Shown in pieces: positions 24,389-34,400 of a stretch of 64,000 bases of DNA. A model generated the notes under the pieces. The model did not search any database. It worked only from the letters and a program-made list of their open reading frames with translations, and had not been told where the DNA came from. Origin of the DNA: Bryobacter sp964387685 (GTDB lineage: Bacteria; Acidobacteriota; Terriglobia; Bryobacterales; Bryobacteraceae); NCBI GenBank assembly GCA_964387685.1, contig CAYLXK010000027.1, forward strand, positions 1-64,000. The letters are read 5' to 3'. Within the stretch, counting starts at the first letter, position 1; each line of letters begins with the position of its first letter. The translations under genes and the position numbers were made by a program.

Positions 24389-24720
24389 AAAGCCCGGCCC
24401 CAGACGTAGGCGGACGCCACGCCGAGGAAGTAAGCGAGGAAGTCGTAGAAATCAAAAGTGCCGGGGATGAAACGGTAGAACTGGCCCAACTCCCAAAGGG
24501 CGCAGAGCAGCAAGAGGCCGAGGGCGAGGCGAAGAGGCTTTTCCGGACGAAGGCCCAGAAAGCGCAAGAAGGTCTTGCCGCGCAGGGATTCGAGGTAGAG
24601 CCAGGCGGGACAGGCAAAGTCCGCGCCGTGGGTGGTGAGGGGCCAAAGTCGGAAATGGGCCATTTGGAGGGCGGCGATCAGCAGGAGAAAGCCGAGCAGA
24701 ATGGGGCGGGCGGCAGACAT
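24385..24720 (-). CDS. VanZ-like small membrane protein, 111 aa
   Basis: Three to four hydrophobic helices are visible (about 5-20, 60-75, 90-108). The wording PGTFDFYDFLAYFLGVASAYV matches the C-terminal part of VanZ-like proteins, which usually has D-x-x-D-x-x-A-N; here it is DFYDFLAY, so the last polar residue is changed. Function of small VanZ-like proteins is unclear; teicoplanin resistance cannot be inferred. The gene lies upstream of rplM in the same direction, and the rplM promoter overlaps its stop codon. Confidence 0.7.
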   Translation of the reverse strand: MSAARPILLGFLLLIAALQMAHFRLWPLTTHGADFACPAWLYLESLRGKTFLRFLGLRPEKPLRLALGLLLLCALWELGQFYRFIPGTFDFYDFLAYFLGVASAYVWGRAF

Positions 24721-24754
24721 GGCTTCAGGCCGGAAGTTTAGCAGGACGGCGCAT

Positions 24755-24760
24755 TAGAAT
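24755..24760 (+). promoter_or_regulatory. -10 element TAGAAT, leaderless type
   Basis: TAGAAT matches five of six -10 positions and ends seven bases before the ATG at 24768. No ribosome binding site and no clear -35 are visible. The same hexamer precedes the DinB gene at 58538-58543 on the other strand. Confidence 0.4.
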
Positions 24761-24767
24761 AGAGCGC

Positions 24768-27251
24768 ATGAAACGCCGTTCCGTACTCCGTGCTCTTTCG
24801 ACCGTTCCGGTGCTGCCCGCACTATGGGGGGCGCCGCAGACAAGAGTGTGGCTGGGGGCAGAGTATTGGGCGAATCCCTTGCAGGATTGGCGCAAGCGGG
24901 ATAACGCCTTTGAGTGCTTCGTGCCGGGCGGGGACCGCAATGTGTATTGGCTGACGAAAGAGATCGCGCGGGGCGATTTCGACATGCGGGTGACGATTTC
25001 GCGCCTGGACGGGGCGGCGTGGAGCGAGGGCTGGGTGGGCTTCCGGATCGGGATGCGAGGGCACTTTGCGGATTACCGGGATACGGCGCTGCGGGGGCTG
25101 GGTCTGCATTGCGGCGTGCGGCAGGATGGGAGCTTGTTTCTGGGCACGGGTGTGAGCCAAGGTAAGATTGCGCTGGACGAAGCGTTTGAATTGCGGCTGC
25201 GGAGCGTGGACGGACTGCTGACGCTGTCGGCCAAGGGTGTGGAGATTGAGGGGCCGGCGGCCGTGGAATACAGCGTGGGGGGCGTGGCGCTGGTGTGCCA
25301 TAGCGGCGCCGACCCTTTGCGGGTGCCGCGCTGGAATGTGCCGGGGGGCGCAAACGCAGGTAAGCCGGAGCAGGGCAGAGGGGGCACGGTCATGGCGGCG
25401 TTTACGGGATGGACGCTGGAAGGGCCGGCGGTGAAGACGTTCCCGGAAAGGGCGTGGGGACCGATCCTTTTTGCGCAGCACACGCTGGGCCGGGGGGTGT
25501 TGAAGCTGACGGCGCAGTTGGCGCCGCTGGAAGGAGACGAGGGGAAGGCGGAGTTGTGGATCGACGGGAAAAGGGTGACGGAGACCGCGCCGGAAGTGTT
25601 TTCCTCGACGGCGGCGTTCCGTGTGGCGGGCTTCGACGATGCGAAGGAGCATGCCTATGAAGTGAGGTTTGCGGGGGCGGTTTATGCCGGCACGATTGCG
25701 AAGGACCCGCGGGAGAAGGCCAAGCTAACCGTGGGTTCGCTGACTTGCCAGGGGGATTTTGGCTTTCCGCATGCGGCGATCGCGAAGAACCTGCTGCACG
25801 TGAAGCCGGATGTGTTGTTCTTTACGGGCGATCAATTGTATGAGGCCAACGGGGGATATGGCGTGCAAAGGGCTCCGCTGCCGGCGGCGCGACTGGACTA
25901 TCTGCGTAAGTGGTACTTATTCGGTTGGGCTTGGGGGGAACTAACTCGGAACACGCCGACGGTGTGTTTGCCGGACGATCATGACGTGTATCACGGCAAC
26001 CTGTGGGGGGCAAGCGGGCGCAAGGCCGAGGGGCGGGCGGGGACGGCGGAATATCCGCTGGAGCAAGTGCTACAGGATTCGGGCGGCTACAAGATGCCGG
26101 CCAACTGGGTAAACATGGTGCAGCGGACGCAGACGTCGCATTTGCCCGATGCGGCGGACCCGGCGCTGGTGGAGCAGGACATCACGGTGTTCTATTCGCA
26201 TCTGGTGTGGGGCGGCGTGAGCTTTGCGCTGCTGGAGGACCGCAAGTTCAAGAGTGCGCCGCGGGGTTTTCTGCCGGAGGCGAAGATTATCAACGGTTGG
26301 CCGCAGAATCCGGCGTGGGACGCGGCCAAGGCGGGCGATGTGCCGGGGGCGGAGCTCTTGGGCGCGAGGCAGGAGAAGTTTCTGGCTGGCTGGGCGCGGG
26401 ATTGGCAAGGGGTGGAGATGAAGTGCGCGGTGAGCGCGACGATTTTTACGAATCTTTGTACGCTGCCCAAGGAGGCGATGAGCGATAACGTGACGTCGCG
26501 GCTGCCGATTCTACGGAGTAACATCTATGCGCGGGGCGAGAAGTTAACGATGGACCACGACTCCAACGGCTGGCCGCAGACGCCGCGGAACCGAGCCTTG
26601 CGCCTATTGCGGTCGTGCCTGGCGACACATCTGGCGGGCGATCAGCATTTGGGCAGTACGATTCAATACGGCATCGACGCGCACAACGACGCGAGCTTTG
26701 CCTTGTGCAGCCCGGCGATCAGCAATATTTTTCCGCGCCGGTGGTTTCCGCCGCTAGCGGGACTGAACCCGGAGATTGCGAAAGGCGTGCCGCAGCATGC
26801 GGGGCAAGTGGGGGAGTTTTTGGATGGCTTTGGGAACAAGGTAACGGTGCATGCGGTGGCGAATCCGCAGGAGTATAACGTCGAGCCGAAGGCGCTGCAC
26901 GATCGAGCGCCGGGATTCGGCATCGTTGTTTTTGATAAGAAGACGCGGGAAGTGCAGATGACGAATTGGCCGAGGTCGGCGGATCTGACGCTGGCGACGG
27001 CGAAGCCGTATCAAGGCTGGCCGATTACGATTCGGGACGAGGAGAACGGGCTGAATGGGGCGAAGTATCGCTTGGCGTTGCCGAGCGCGGTAGAGGGGGT
27101 GGTGGAGGTGTTGGAAGAGCCGTCGGGCGCGCTGGCTTATGCTTGGCGAACGCCGGGGGCGCGGAGGGAATTGAAGGTGTGGAAGGCGGGGAAGTATACG
27201 GTGCGAGTGGGGACGAGGGTGTGGCGGGGGCTGGAGGCGAAGGGGGTCTAG
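24768..27251 (+). CDS. PhoD-like metallophosphatase, exported, 827 aa
   Basis: The N-terminus is Tat-like (MKRRSVLRALSTVPVLPALWG). Residues about 25-230 form a beta-rich domain resembling a concanavalin-type lectin fold. The alkaline-phosphatase-D-type catalytic region lies at about 315-640 with GDQLYEANGGYG, LPDDHDVYHGNLWG and HLAGDQHLGSTIQYG, which supply the metal-binding Asp, Asn/His and His residues. It may release phosphate from diesters or phospholipids in the periplasm or outside. A further beta-rich C-terminal domain follows. At 827 aa it is much longer than Bacillus PhoD, so the substrate may differ. It is monocistronic with a leaderless-type start. Confidence 0.85.
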   Translation: MKRRSVLRALSTVPVLPALWGAPQTRVWLGAEYWANPLQDWRKRDNAFECFVPGGDRNVYWLTKEIARGDFDMRVTISRLDGAAWSEGWVGFRIGMRGHFADYRDTALRGLGLHCGVRQDGSLFLGTGVSQGKIALDEAFELRLRSVDGLLTLSAKGVEIEGPAAVEYSVGGVALVCHSGADPLRVPRWNVPGGANAGKPEQGRGGTVMAAFTGWTLEGPAVKTFPERAWGPILFAQHTLGRGVLKLTAQLAPLEGDEGKAELWIDGKRVTETAPEVFSSTAAFRVAGFDDAKEHAYEVRFAGAVYAGTIAKDPREKAKLTVGSLTCQGDFGFPHAAIAKNLLHVKPDVLFFTGDQLYEANGGYGVQRAPLPAARLDYLRKWYLFGWAWGELTRNTPTVCLPDDHDVYHGNLWGASGRKAEGRAGTAEYPLEQVLQDSGGYKMPANWVNMVQRTQTSHLPDAADPALVEQDITVFYSHLVWGGVSFALLEDRKFKSAPRGFLPEAKIINGWPQNPAWDAAKAGDVPGAELLGARQEKFLAGWARDWQGVEMKCAVSATIFTNLCTLPKEAMSDNVTSRLPILRSNIYARGEKLTMDHDSNGWPQTPRNRALRLLRSCLATHLAGDQHLGSTIQYGIDAHNDASFALCSPAISNIFPRRWFPPLAGLNPEIAKGVPQHAGQVGEFLDGFGNKVTVHAVANPQEYNVEPKALHDRAPGFGIVVFDKKTREVQMTNWPRSADLTLATAKPYQGWPITIRDEENGLNGAKYRLALPSAVEGVVEVLEEPSGALAYAWRTPGARRELKVWKAGKYTVRVGTRVWRGLEAKGV

Positions 27252-27417
27252 GGGAGTGCGCGGGTCTTGGCGAAGGAATCGAGCGATCTTCCAGGCTAAG
27301 TAGTTGCTGTCGGCATGGCCCACCGAGACTGTGTGGAAGAGCCGACGCCAAGGATGAGCAGACTCCGGATTACGAGCAGCGATCCAGGGCCGACTCGGGC
27401 GGAGCGTGCAAGGATGT
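27252..27417. other. Convergent intergenic gap, nothing seen
   Basis: This gap of 166 bases lies between the tail-to-tail phosphatase and POTRA genes. I looked for a hairpin with T-tract, a tRNA and small frames with a ribosome binding site, and found none convincing. Confidence 0.5.
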
Positions 27418-28677
27418 TTACTTCAGCACGATGTGGTAGTCGACCGTTTGGCCCTTAGGGCGGACCTCGATGCTCACGCCGCGGACGTTGCGCAAGTCGT
27501 CCAGGGCCAGGGCCTTCTTGACATAGTCGTCGGCGTAGATTTGATCAAAAGGAGCGCCTGGGCTAAGTTTCCAATTTTTGCGGGCGGTGGCTTCGGCTTT
27601 TGCCGGGAAGCCTTGGAGTATGAGTTGCCCAGCGGTAAATTGAGGGCCGCGTTGGAGCGCTACGGTCAGATCCACTTGGCTCGTAGTGGAGTCGAGTGAC
27701 TTGCGGATCTCCGCGTGGCTCTTCAGATAGCCTAGGCGGAGTAGTTCGCGGCGGGCGCGTTGGGCCGCTTCTTCGATTCGGTCCCAATGGGCAGGGGCGC
27801 CCGTTTTCAGGGCGGCCGCTTTGAGGTGTTCGGGCGAATCATTCCCATCCAGCGTGACGGCGAGAGACCGGATCTTATAGATCACGCCTTCTGAGATGCG
27901 GACTTCCGGCCGTACCGACGCTCCGCTTGCAGTGCCTTCCTCTATGGCAAACTCAGTGGCGAGATAGCCTCGATTGGCATAGAGAGGCATAAGGTTTAGA
28001 TCAATCATACGGCGCAAAGAGCGGGGAGAGTAACGCGTGCCCAGCGCGGTACGCATGGCCATTTCCAGATCGGCGGGCGCGACCGCATTGGCACCGCGGA
28101 AGCGCAAACCCGCAATAGACGGCGCGTCTTCCAGATGAAAAACGATGTTGCTCTTGCCGGTGTCCAAATCGCTCTCCACGGAGCCACGGACCTGGATGTT
28201 CCGCCCGGATTGGCTGAGTATGCGAGTGAACTCCCGCTCGTAGTAGGACTGCGCTTGCTCGGTTTCTGGGATCTCGGGAAGTAAGAGGGGATTTACGTCT
28301 GCCATCTTATGCCAGAAGGCGCCGGTTTCGAATCCGGGGATATCGATGACGACGGCGCGGGCGGGACCCTCGCTAACTTCAAAGACGAGATCGTAGCCAG
28401 GCGTATCGCGGTTCGGGGTGGGCGTGAAACTGTAACGCAGGGAGCGAAACAGACCCGTATCCCAAAGTCGTTGGTAGGCCTGCTGCATGGCGCTTTCGTC
28501 AATGGGTTTGCCGATGCCGAGCCCGCTAGCCTGGAGTAACGCCGCCAGGGAGTAGCGAGCGTTTCCTTTGACGGAGAAGTTATTCAAGGGGAATGAGCGC
28601 GACGCCGTCTGCGCGCCAAGAATCGGTGCGGAGAAGAGTAGTGCGAAGAAACAAAAGAAAGTTATGGACTTGGGCAT
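27418..28677 (-). CDS. POTRA-repeat protein without beta barrel, 419 aa
   Basis: After a signal peptide (MPKSITFFCFFALLFSAPILG) the protein is built of POTRA-type repeats, the periplasmic modules of BamA/TamA/FhaC proteins. Examples are LNNFSVKGNARYSLAALLQA with LWDTGLFRSLRYSFTP (about 31-90), APSIAGLRFRGANAVAPADL with NRGYLATEFAIEEG (about 185-255) and the region at about 270-345. It ends with VDYHIVLK and has no C-terminal barrel, so it cannot be a complete BamA-type translocase. It may act as a soluble chaperone or adaptor for an outer-membrane protein. Confidence 0.8.
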   Translation of the reverse strand: MPKSITFFCFFALLFSAPILGAQTASRSFPLNNFSVKGNARYSLAALLQASGLGIGKPIDESAMQQAYQRLWDTGLFRSLRYSFTPTPNRDTPGYDLVFEVSEGPARAVVIDIPGFETGAFWHKMADVNPLLLPEIPETEQAQSYYEREFTRILSQSGRNIQVRGSVESDLDTGKSNIVFHLEDAPSIAGLRFRGANAVAPADLEMAMRTALGTRYSPRSLRRMIDLNLMPLYANRGYLATEFAIEEGTASGASVRPEVRISEGVIYKIRSLAVTLDGNDSPEHLKAAALKTGAPAHWDRIEEAAQRARRELLRLGYLKSHAEIRKSLDSTTSQVDLTVALQRGPQFTAGQLILQGFPAKAEATARKNWKLSPGAPFDQIYADDYVKKALALDDLRNVRGVSIEVRPKGQTVDYHIVLK

Positions 28678-28751
28678 ACTCGCGTTCAGGATAACAAGGC
28701 CGCTCGTGGATGCCGGGTCGTAGCTTCGTCTCTGTTCCTAGCCTTTTTGGT

Positions 28752-30257
28752 CTAGCCCTCCTCGGTGGATTTGAGGGCGGGGACCGGGGAGTCCGGCGTG
28801 AGGGCTGGTTTGCGTTTGTGCCAGTCGTGGGCTTGTTCGTAGGCGTGGCCGAGGGCGAGGACGCGGCCTTCGCTGAAGCGGGGGCCGGCGAGCATGAGGC
28901 CGATGGGAAGGCCGCTGGAGCCGAAGCCGCAGGGCACGCTCAAGGCGGGGATGCCGAAGACGTTGAAGTCGCCCGTATTCTCGAGCTCCGGGTTGCGGGG
29001 CTTGGATTCTTGGCTGCGCTTGATTTCAAAGTCCACGGCGCGGGGCGTGCGGCGGCGGGTGGGGAGGGCGACGATATCGACGCCTTGGTCGGCAAAACTC
29101 TGATCGATGGTGCGGCGCAGGAGTTGCGTCTTCCACATGCCCTGGATGTAGGCGGCGGCTTTGGCATCCTTGCCGATATCGAGCGAGCGGCGGGTGGGGA
29201 TCTGGTAGAGGCCACTGACGCTGCCGCGATCAAAGAATTCCTGGTGATAGGCGTAAGCCTCGCCGGGGGCTCCTCCGGCGCCGCGTGGGGAGGGAAGCTG
29301 CACGTCTTTGACGGAGGCGCAGTTTTTCTTGAGCCAAGCGAGGGCGGCTTCGACGAGCTTCGAGGTGTCGGAGTCGAGGTGGTCAAAGTAAGGGGCGCGG
29401 GGGATGCCGATTTTGAGGCCCTTGACGTTTTGCTTGAGTTGGGTCGAGTAGTCTTCGCGAGTGTGCTCAACGCTGGTGATATCGAGGAGGTCGTAGCCGG
29501 TGAGGAGATTGAGCATGGCGGCCGCGTCGGCGACGGTTTTGGTCATGGGGCCGCAGTGATCGCGGGAAAGCACCAGGGGTACGATGCCGCGGATGGGCAC
29601 GAGTCCGTAGGTGGGCTTGAGGCCGACGATCGAGCAATAGCTGGCCGGGGTGCGGATGCTGCCGCCGGTGTCGGTGCCAAGGGCACCGTAGCAAAGATCG
29701 GCGGCAACGGCGGCGGCGCTGCCACCGGAGGAACCGCCAGGATGGCGGGAGAGGTCCCAGGGATTGCGCACGGGGCCGAAGTAACTGGTGACGCTGGTGC
29801 CGCCGAAGGCGAACTCGTGGAGGTTTAGCTTGCCGAGGAGGATGGCGCCCGCATCTTCGAGTTTGCGGGCGACGACGGCGTCCTCTTTGGGGATGCGGTC
29901 GTCAAAGACGGCGCTGGCGGCGGTGGTGCGGATGCCGGCGGTATCGATGTTGTCTTTGAGCGCGATGGGGATGCCGTGGAGGGGGCTGCGGCGCTTGCCG
30001 GAGGCGCGTTCGGCGTCCATGGCCTTGGCGCGGGCGAGCGCTTTTTCTTTGAGGACGGTGATGAAGGCGTTGACCTTGGGGTTGTAGGTATCGATACGGC
30101 GGAGGCAGGCCTCGGTGAGCTCGACGCTGGAGGCTTTGCGGGCATTGTAGAGGGCAGCGGCTTCGAGCAGAGAGAGAGCGGCGAGGTCAGAGGGCGTGCT
30201 TTGCGCGGCCAGGGGCGCGGCCCCGAGGAGGAGGGAGAAATCGCGGCGGGTGAGCAT
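28752..30257 (-). CDS. Amidase signature family hydrolase, exported, 501 aa
   Basis: The twin-arginine leader (MLTRRDFSLLLGAAPLAAQ) suggests export by Tat. The catalytic Ser-cisSer-Lys triad is visible: ALKDNIDTAG (Lys), GGSSGGSAAAVA (cis-Ser) and GTDTGGSIRTPAS (nucleophile Ser). At 501 aa it has the usual amidase length. GatA is unlikely because of the leader and because gatB/gatC are absent. The substrate is probably an amide in the periplasm but cannot be named. GACAAT lies eight bases before its ATG, consistent with a leaderless transcript. Confidence 0.9.
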   Translation of the reverse strand: MLTRRDFSLLLGAAPLAAQSTPSDLAALSLLEAAALYNARKASSVELTEACLRRIDTYNPKVNAFITVLKEKALARAKAMDAERASGKRRSPLHGIPIALKDNIDTAGIRTTAASAVFDDRIPKEDAVVARKLEDAGAILLGKLNLHEFAFGGTSVTSYFGPVRNPWDLSRHPGGSSGGSAAAVAADLCYGALGTDTGGSIRTPASYCSIVGLKPTYGLVPIRGIVPLVLSRDHCGPMTKTVADAAAMLNLLTGYDLLDITSVEHTREDYSTQLKQNVKGLKIGIPRAPYFDHLDSDTSKLVEAALAWLKKNCASVKDVQLPSPRGAGGAPGEAYAYHQEFFDRGSVSGLYQIPTRRSLDIGKDAKAAAYIQGMWKTQLLRRTIDQSFADQGVDIVALPTRRRTPRAVDFEIKRSQESKPRNPELENTGDFNVFGIPALSVPCGFGSSGLPIGLMLAGPRFSEGRVLALGHAYEQAHDWHKRKPALTPDSPVPALKSTEEG

Positions 30258-30286
30258 AGCCCGCTATTGTCCCATAGGGAGGGGCG

Positions 30287-30721
30287 TTAGGCGAGACAGG
30301 GGTTCACGACGGTGAGGCCGCGGAGGCGGGAGAAGTCACGGTCGGCCGACCAGAGTTCGCGTACGCCGCTGGCGCGGCAGATGGCGTGAATGTGCGCGTC
30401 GTGTACCTGAGTGCCGGCGAGCTTGCCGTCCAAAAAGGCTCTCCGCAATTCGTTCCAGTAGCCGGCCGGCTCGGACAAGAGGCGAAGGGTGGGCGATTCC
30501 ATCCAGATCTCTACCTGGAGGATTGCCGTTTTCGGCGGACTTGGCTGCTTGAAGATACGAGAATTCGTTGTGACAGAGAGGAATTCGTGGATACACGGCC
30601 AAGGGATACCCCAAGGCGCGGCGCCTTCAGCTAAGCGCTTGATGGCCAACGCGGCGGCTTCGTGATTCGGGGCGTCGGCCCGGTGCGCATAGACCAGAAT
30701 GTTTGTATCGACGGCGATCAC
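30287..30721 (-). CDS. vapC: PIN-domain toxin of VapC type, 144 aa
   Basis: PIN-domain nucleases cut RNA with a metal held by conserved acids. Here VDTNILVYAHR (Asp5), a central IHEFL glutamate, and AHIHAICRASGVRELWSADR with SADRDF provide the quartet. The GTG start at 30721 is chosen because it overlaps the antitoxin stop in GTGA and family similarity begins there. Length and order (antitoxin then toxin) fit VapBC. Confidence 0.85.
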   Translation of the reverse strand: MIAVDTNILVYAHRADAPNHEAAALAIKRLAEGAAPWGIPWPCIHEFLSVTTNSRIFKQPSPPKTAILQVEIWMESPTLRLLSEPAGYWNELRRAFLDGKLAGTQVHDAHIHAICRASGVRELWSADRDFSRLRGLTVVNPCLA

Positions 30722-30975
30722 CGAAGTAAGGAGCCGCCTTCGTTTTCGTAGGCCAGCGCGGCGAGGCCGGTCCACTTCTGGCGGGGTTGGAGACCGCGGC
30801 CTCCGCGGAAACTTCCGTCGCGGAGACGGAAGGGTTTGGAAAGGGTAGCGCTCCTTGCTTGGATAACGGTTCGCAATCCTTCCTCGACAAGGAGCCGGAA
30901 GCTGAGACCCTCGCGGGATGCCAAGTTTTTGATTTGCTGGAAGAGCGGATCGGCAATTTCGACGGTGGTCTTCAT
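30718..30975 (-). CDS. vapB: VapB-type antitoxin, 85 aa
   Basis: The N-terminus MKTTVEIADPLFQQIKNLA and EGLSFRLLVEEGLRTVI has the ribbon-helix-helix pattern used by antitoxins for DNA binding and dimerisation. The C-terminal half (about 50-85, GLQPRQKWTGLAALA) is the flexible part that would wrap the toxin. AGGGGAG sits just before the ATG. It overlaps vapC by 4 bp. Autoregulation through the palindrome upstream is likely for this family. Confidence 0.8.
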   Translation of the reverse strand: MKTTVEIADPLFQQIKNLASREGLSFRLLVEEGLRTVIQARSATLSKPFRLRDGSFRGGRGLQPRQKWTGLAALAYENEGGSLLR

Positions 30976-31015
30976 GCTCCCCTATTACCGTATTGCCAAT
31001 ATGGGTGATATGGGT
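30976..31015 (-). promoter_or_regulatory. Candidate vapBC operator
   Basis: The 40 bases upstream of vapB contain the palindrome TATTGCCAATA (30991-31001) and two direct copies of ATATGGGT (30999-31006 and 31008-31015). Such repeats fit a ribbon-helix-helix operator. The promoter hexamers themselves are not clear. Confidence 0.45.
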
Positions 31016-31390
31016 TTAGGATTGCGTCAGGCTGAGGACGTTGCCGTCGGGATCTTTGAAGAAGACGACTTTGGCCGAGCCGTCGGGGGCGGTCCAGATG
31101 CCGAGCTCGTCTTGCTCAAGGAAGGGGTATTTTTCCATGGCGAGGCCGGCGGCGAGGAGGGCTTGGGTGGTGGCGGCGATGTCGGGGACTTTCCAACCGA
31201 GGATGGGATGGTCGGCGGGTTTGTGGCCGGGCATGGGGGTGAGGCGGAGGAGGGTGCCTTGGACTTCGTAGACGGCGGCGAAGGGGTCCTCAAAAACGAA
31301 GTGGAGGCCCAGGGTATCGCCGTAGAAGGACTTCGCGCGGTTGAGGTCTGCGGTGAGGATGAAAGTGATGAGTGGGTAAGCGCCGAGCAT
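31016..31390 (-). CDS. VOC (glyoxalase/bleomycin-resistance) family protein, 124 aa
   Basis: The paired beta-alpha-beta-beta-beta units of the VOC fold are visible: YPLITFILTADLNRAKSFYG with TLGLHFVFEDPFA, then HPILGWKVPDIAATTQALLA and VVFFKDPDGNVLSLTQ. The family includes metal enzymes, dioxygenases and drug-binding proteins; the usual metal ligands are only partly identifiable here (Glu near DPDGN is replaced), so a specific role cannot be given. Its TACACT-N7-ATG start suggests a leaderless mRNA. Confidence 0.85.
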   Translation of the reverse strand: MLGAYPLITFILTADLNRAKSFYGDTLGLHFVFEDPFAAVYEVQGTLLRLTPMPGHKPADHPILGWKVPDIAATTQALLAAGLAMEKYPFLEQDELGIWTAPDGSAKVVFFKDPDGNVLSLTQS

Positions 31391-31397
31391 GCTGAAT

Positions 31398-31403
31398 AGT
31401 GTA
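31398..31403 (-). promoter_or_regulatory. -10 element TACACT, leaderless type
   Basis: On the minus strand TACACT ends exactly seven bases before the ATG at 31390. The spacing equals the TANNNT-N7-ATG arrangement known for leaderless genes in Deinococcus and actinobacteria. No -35 is evident. Confidence 0.4.
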
Positions 31404-31461
31404 GCGGTGCTTTGTCGATTTCGTTATCGGCCTGTAACTACTTTGAGGCAAGACTGGGGTT

Positions 31462-34400
31462 ATGGCTCTGTTTCGCCTTTTTCCCTTCTTTCTGCTTTCT
31501 TTGCCGCTACTGGCCCAGTACACGACGGGCCGATTGGACGGCACGATTACGGATTCGTCGTCAGCGTCGGTGCCCTTGGCTACCGTGAAGCTGACGAGCA
31601 CCGAGACGAATGCGGCGCGTGAGGCGGAGACGGCCGAAAGCGGCTACTTCGTATTCAGCGGCCTGGCGCCGGGCAAGTACCGGTTGGAGGTTTCGAAGGC
31701 CGGCTTCCGGACGACGACCGTGGAGGCGCAGGTGTTGATCAGCCAAGCGAGCACCGTGAACCTGACGCTGACGCCCGGGGACCAACCGATCACCTTGCTG
31801 GTGACGGCGGAGGCGGCGCCGGTGTTGATTTCGAACGAGCCGACGCGGTCTTCGACGCGGGATCGCCTGGAGATTGAAGCGCTGCCGAATCTGAGCCGCA
31901 ATGTGGTGAACATGATCTCGCTGGCGCCGGGGGTGCAGCCGACTTTCAATCCGCGCGGGGGGCAACTGGTGACGATCTCGGGCGCGCAGGCGGGGCAGAT
32001 CTCGGCCAACGGCGGGCGCTCGAAGGCATCGGCGCACTATCTGGATTCGGTCGATGCGAACGATTGGGAGTTTGGCGGGATTGCGCTGGCGACGCAGCCG
32101 ACGCCGGACATGATGCAGGAATTCAAAGTGCTGACCAATAACTGGAGCGCGGAGTATGGGGTGAAGGCGAGCGCGCAGGTGCTGATGGTGACCAAGCAGG
32201 GCGGCAATCAACTGCACGGCTCGGCGTATAACTTTTTGCAGAACGCCGCGTTGAATGCGCGGGACTACTTCGACCGCACGGGTAATGCGACGCCGCTGCG
32301 GCAGAATTTCTTTGGCTTCACGGCGGGCGGGGCTATTATCAAGAACCGGACTTTCGTATTCGGTGGCTACGAGGGCCGCGAGACGCGCGGCGCGGGATCG
32401 ACGGTGATCGCGAACCTGCCCAGCGCGGCGGCGCGGGAGCGCGTGACGGACCCGAGCGTGCGGGAACTGCTGCGGCTATTGCCGGTGCCGACGTCGCCGA
32501 CGGCGAATCCGAATGTAGGGACGCTGGCTTCGCAATTAACGAGCCCGTCGAGCTCGGACCAATTCATCGTGCGCGGCGACCAGATGTTTGGCGATAAGCA
32601 TACGCTGTCTATGCGTTACTACCAGAACGTGGGCACGGCCTTTAATCGCCTGGCGGGCGGCGTACTGCCGGGCTTTGATGCGACCTTCGACCCGGTGGGG
32701 CGCAACGCGATGGTGGCGCATACGTGGATTATCGACGCGGCGACGACGAACGAAGTGCGGGCGGCGTATGGGCGCTCCTCGGCTTTGTTTAGCCCGGAAG
32801 CCGAACCGGTGACGCCGCGCTTCAATGTGACGGGGCTGCTGGGTTTTGGCACGGTGAATAACTGGCCGCAAGGGCGCATCTTTAACGTCTATAACCTGAA
32901 CGATAACTTCACGCGCGTGATTGGGCGGCATGTGATCAAGGCGGGCTTCGACCTGCGGCACATCCAGGACAACAGCGTGAACGACACGAACCGGCGCGGC
33001 GTGTATACGTTCCCGTCGCTCGATGCGTTTCTGGCCGGGACCTTGAGCAACTGGACGCAGGTGTTTGGGAATACCTACCGCGGCTTCCGGACGAACTTCC
33101 ATGGCTACTATGCGCAGGACGATTGGAAGGTGACGCGGTCACTGACCTTGAACCTGGGCATGCGTTACGAGTACCAGGGGGGCTTGCGCGAAGTGAATCA
33201 ATTGCAGGCTGTGCTGGACCCGCGCTTGACGGGGACGATTGGCCAGGCGGGTACGGGAGTGCTGGGCGCGTTTCGGCGCGAGAGCCCGGCGATTGAAGGG
33301 AACAGGACGCTGCTATTCGCGCCGCGCTTTGGCTTTGCGTGGAACCCGGGCCTGGGCAAGATGGTGGTGCGCGGCGGCTATGGGATTTTTTACGACTCGC
33401 TGATCTTCAACGGCTTGCAGGCGGGGCGAACCACGCCGCCCTCGAATTACACGGGGACGCTGGCGGGGGCGCAGTTCACAGGCGGGAATTCGCTGGCCAA
33501 TCTGCTGGCGGGCACGGCCACGATCCAGCAGCAGCTTTCCAGCCAAGTGGGCGGCTTCGGCACGTTGACGAATCTGGGACGCGTGGTTTCGTCGCTGCCC
33601 TTCTTACGCAATCCCTACGCGCAGCATTGGAGCCTGGGCGTGCAGTATCAATTGGCGTCGGGCTTGGTGGCGGATGTGAGCTATATCGCGACCAAGGGTA
33701 CGGCGTTGACGACTTATGGGCCCGGTAACTCGGTAGCGCAGCGGCCTGCGCCGGCGACGAGCCCGGCGGATGAAGCGGCGCGCTTGACGATGTTCCAACA
33801 GGCGGTGGCGCGGCAGAATGGGCCGGGCAATACGCGCCTGGACCCCCGCTTTAACGACGTGGACTTACTGCGCGATAACGGCAGCAGCGTCTATCACTCG
33901 TTCCAGGCGGAGTTGCGCAAGAGTTTTTCGAAGGGCTATACGTTCCGGGCTTCGTATACGTGGGCGAAGAGTCTAGACAACGCGTCGGATTACTCGCCGG
34001 GGCAGAACCCGACGGATTCGAGCTTTGCGCAGGACCAATTTAACTTGAGCCGCGAGCGAGGCGTATCGAACTTTGATATTCCGCATCGTTTCGCGTTGAC
34101 GCACGTTTGGCAGTTGCCGTTCTTTAGCGACCGCAGTAAGTTGACGGGCAAGATCCTGGGGGGCTGGAGCTTTGCGAGCATCAACCAATTCCAGAGCGGC
34201 ATTCCGGCGACGATTCTGGCCGGGACGCGGCTGGGAATCCTGGATATCAACCAGGACGGCAACGGCGTATCGGGCGGCGATAACACGCGGGCCAATTGCG
34301 GCGCGGGGCCGGACTTCATTCTGGGCAACCCCGCGACGATTCCTTCGCTAGCCGAACGCACGGGTTCCGGCAGTGTATTCCGCTACACGCAGCCGCTCCT

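Noticed and set aside
27252..27417. tRNA or terminator in the convergent gap
   Set aside because: No cloverleaf or T-tracted hairpin could be made.
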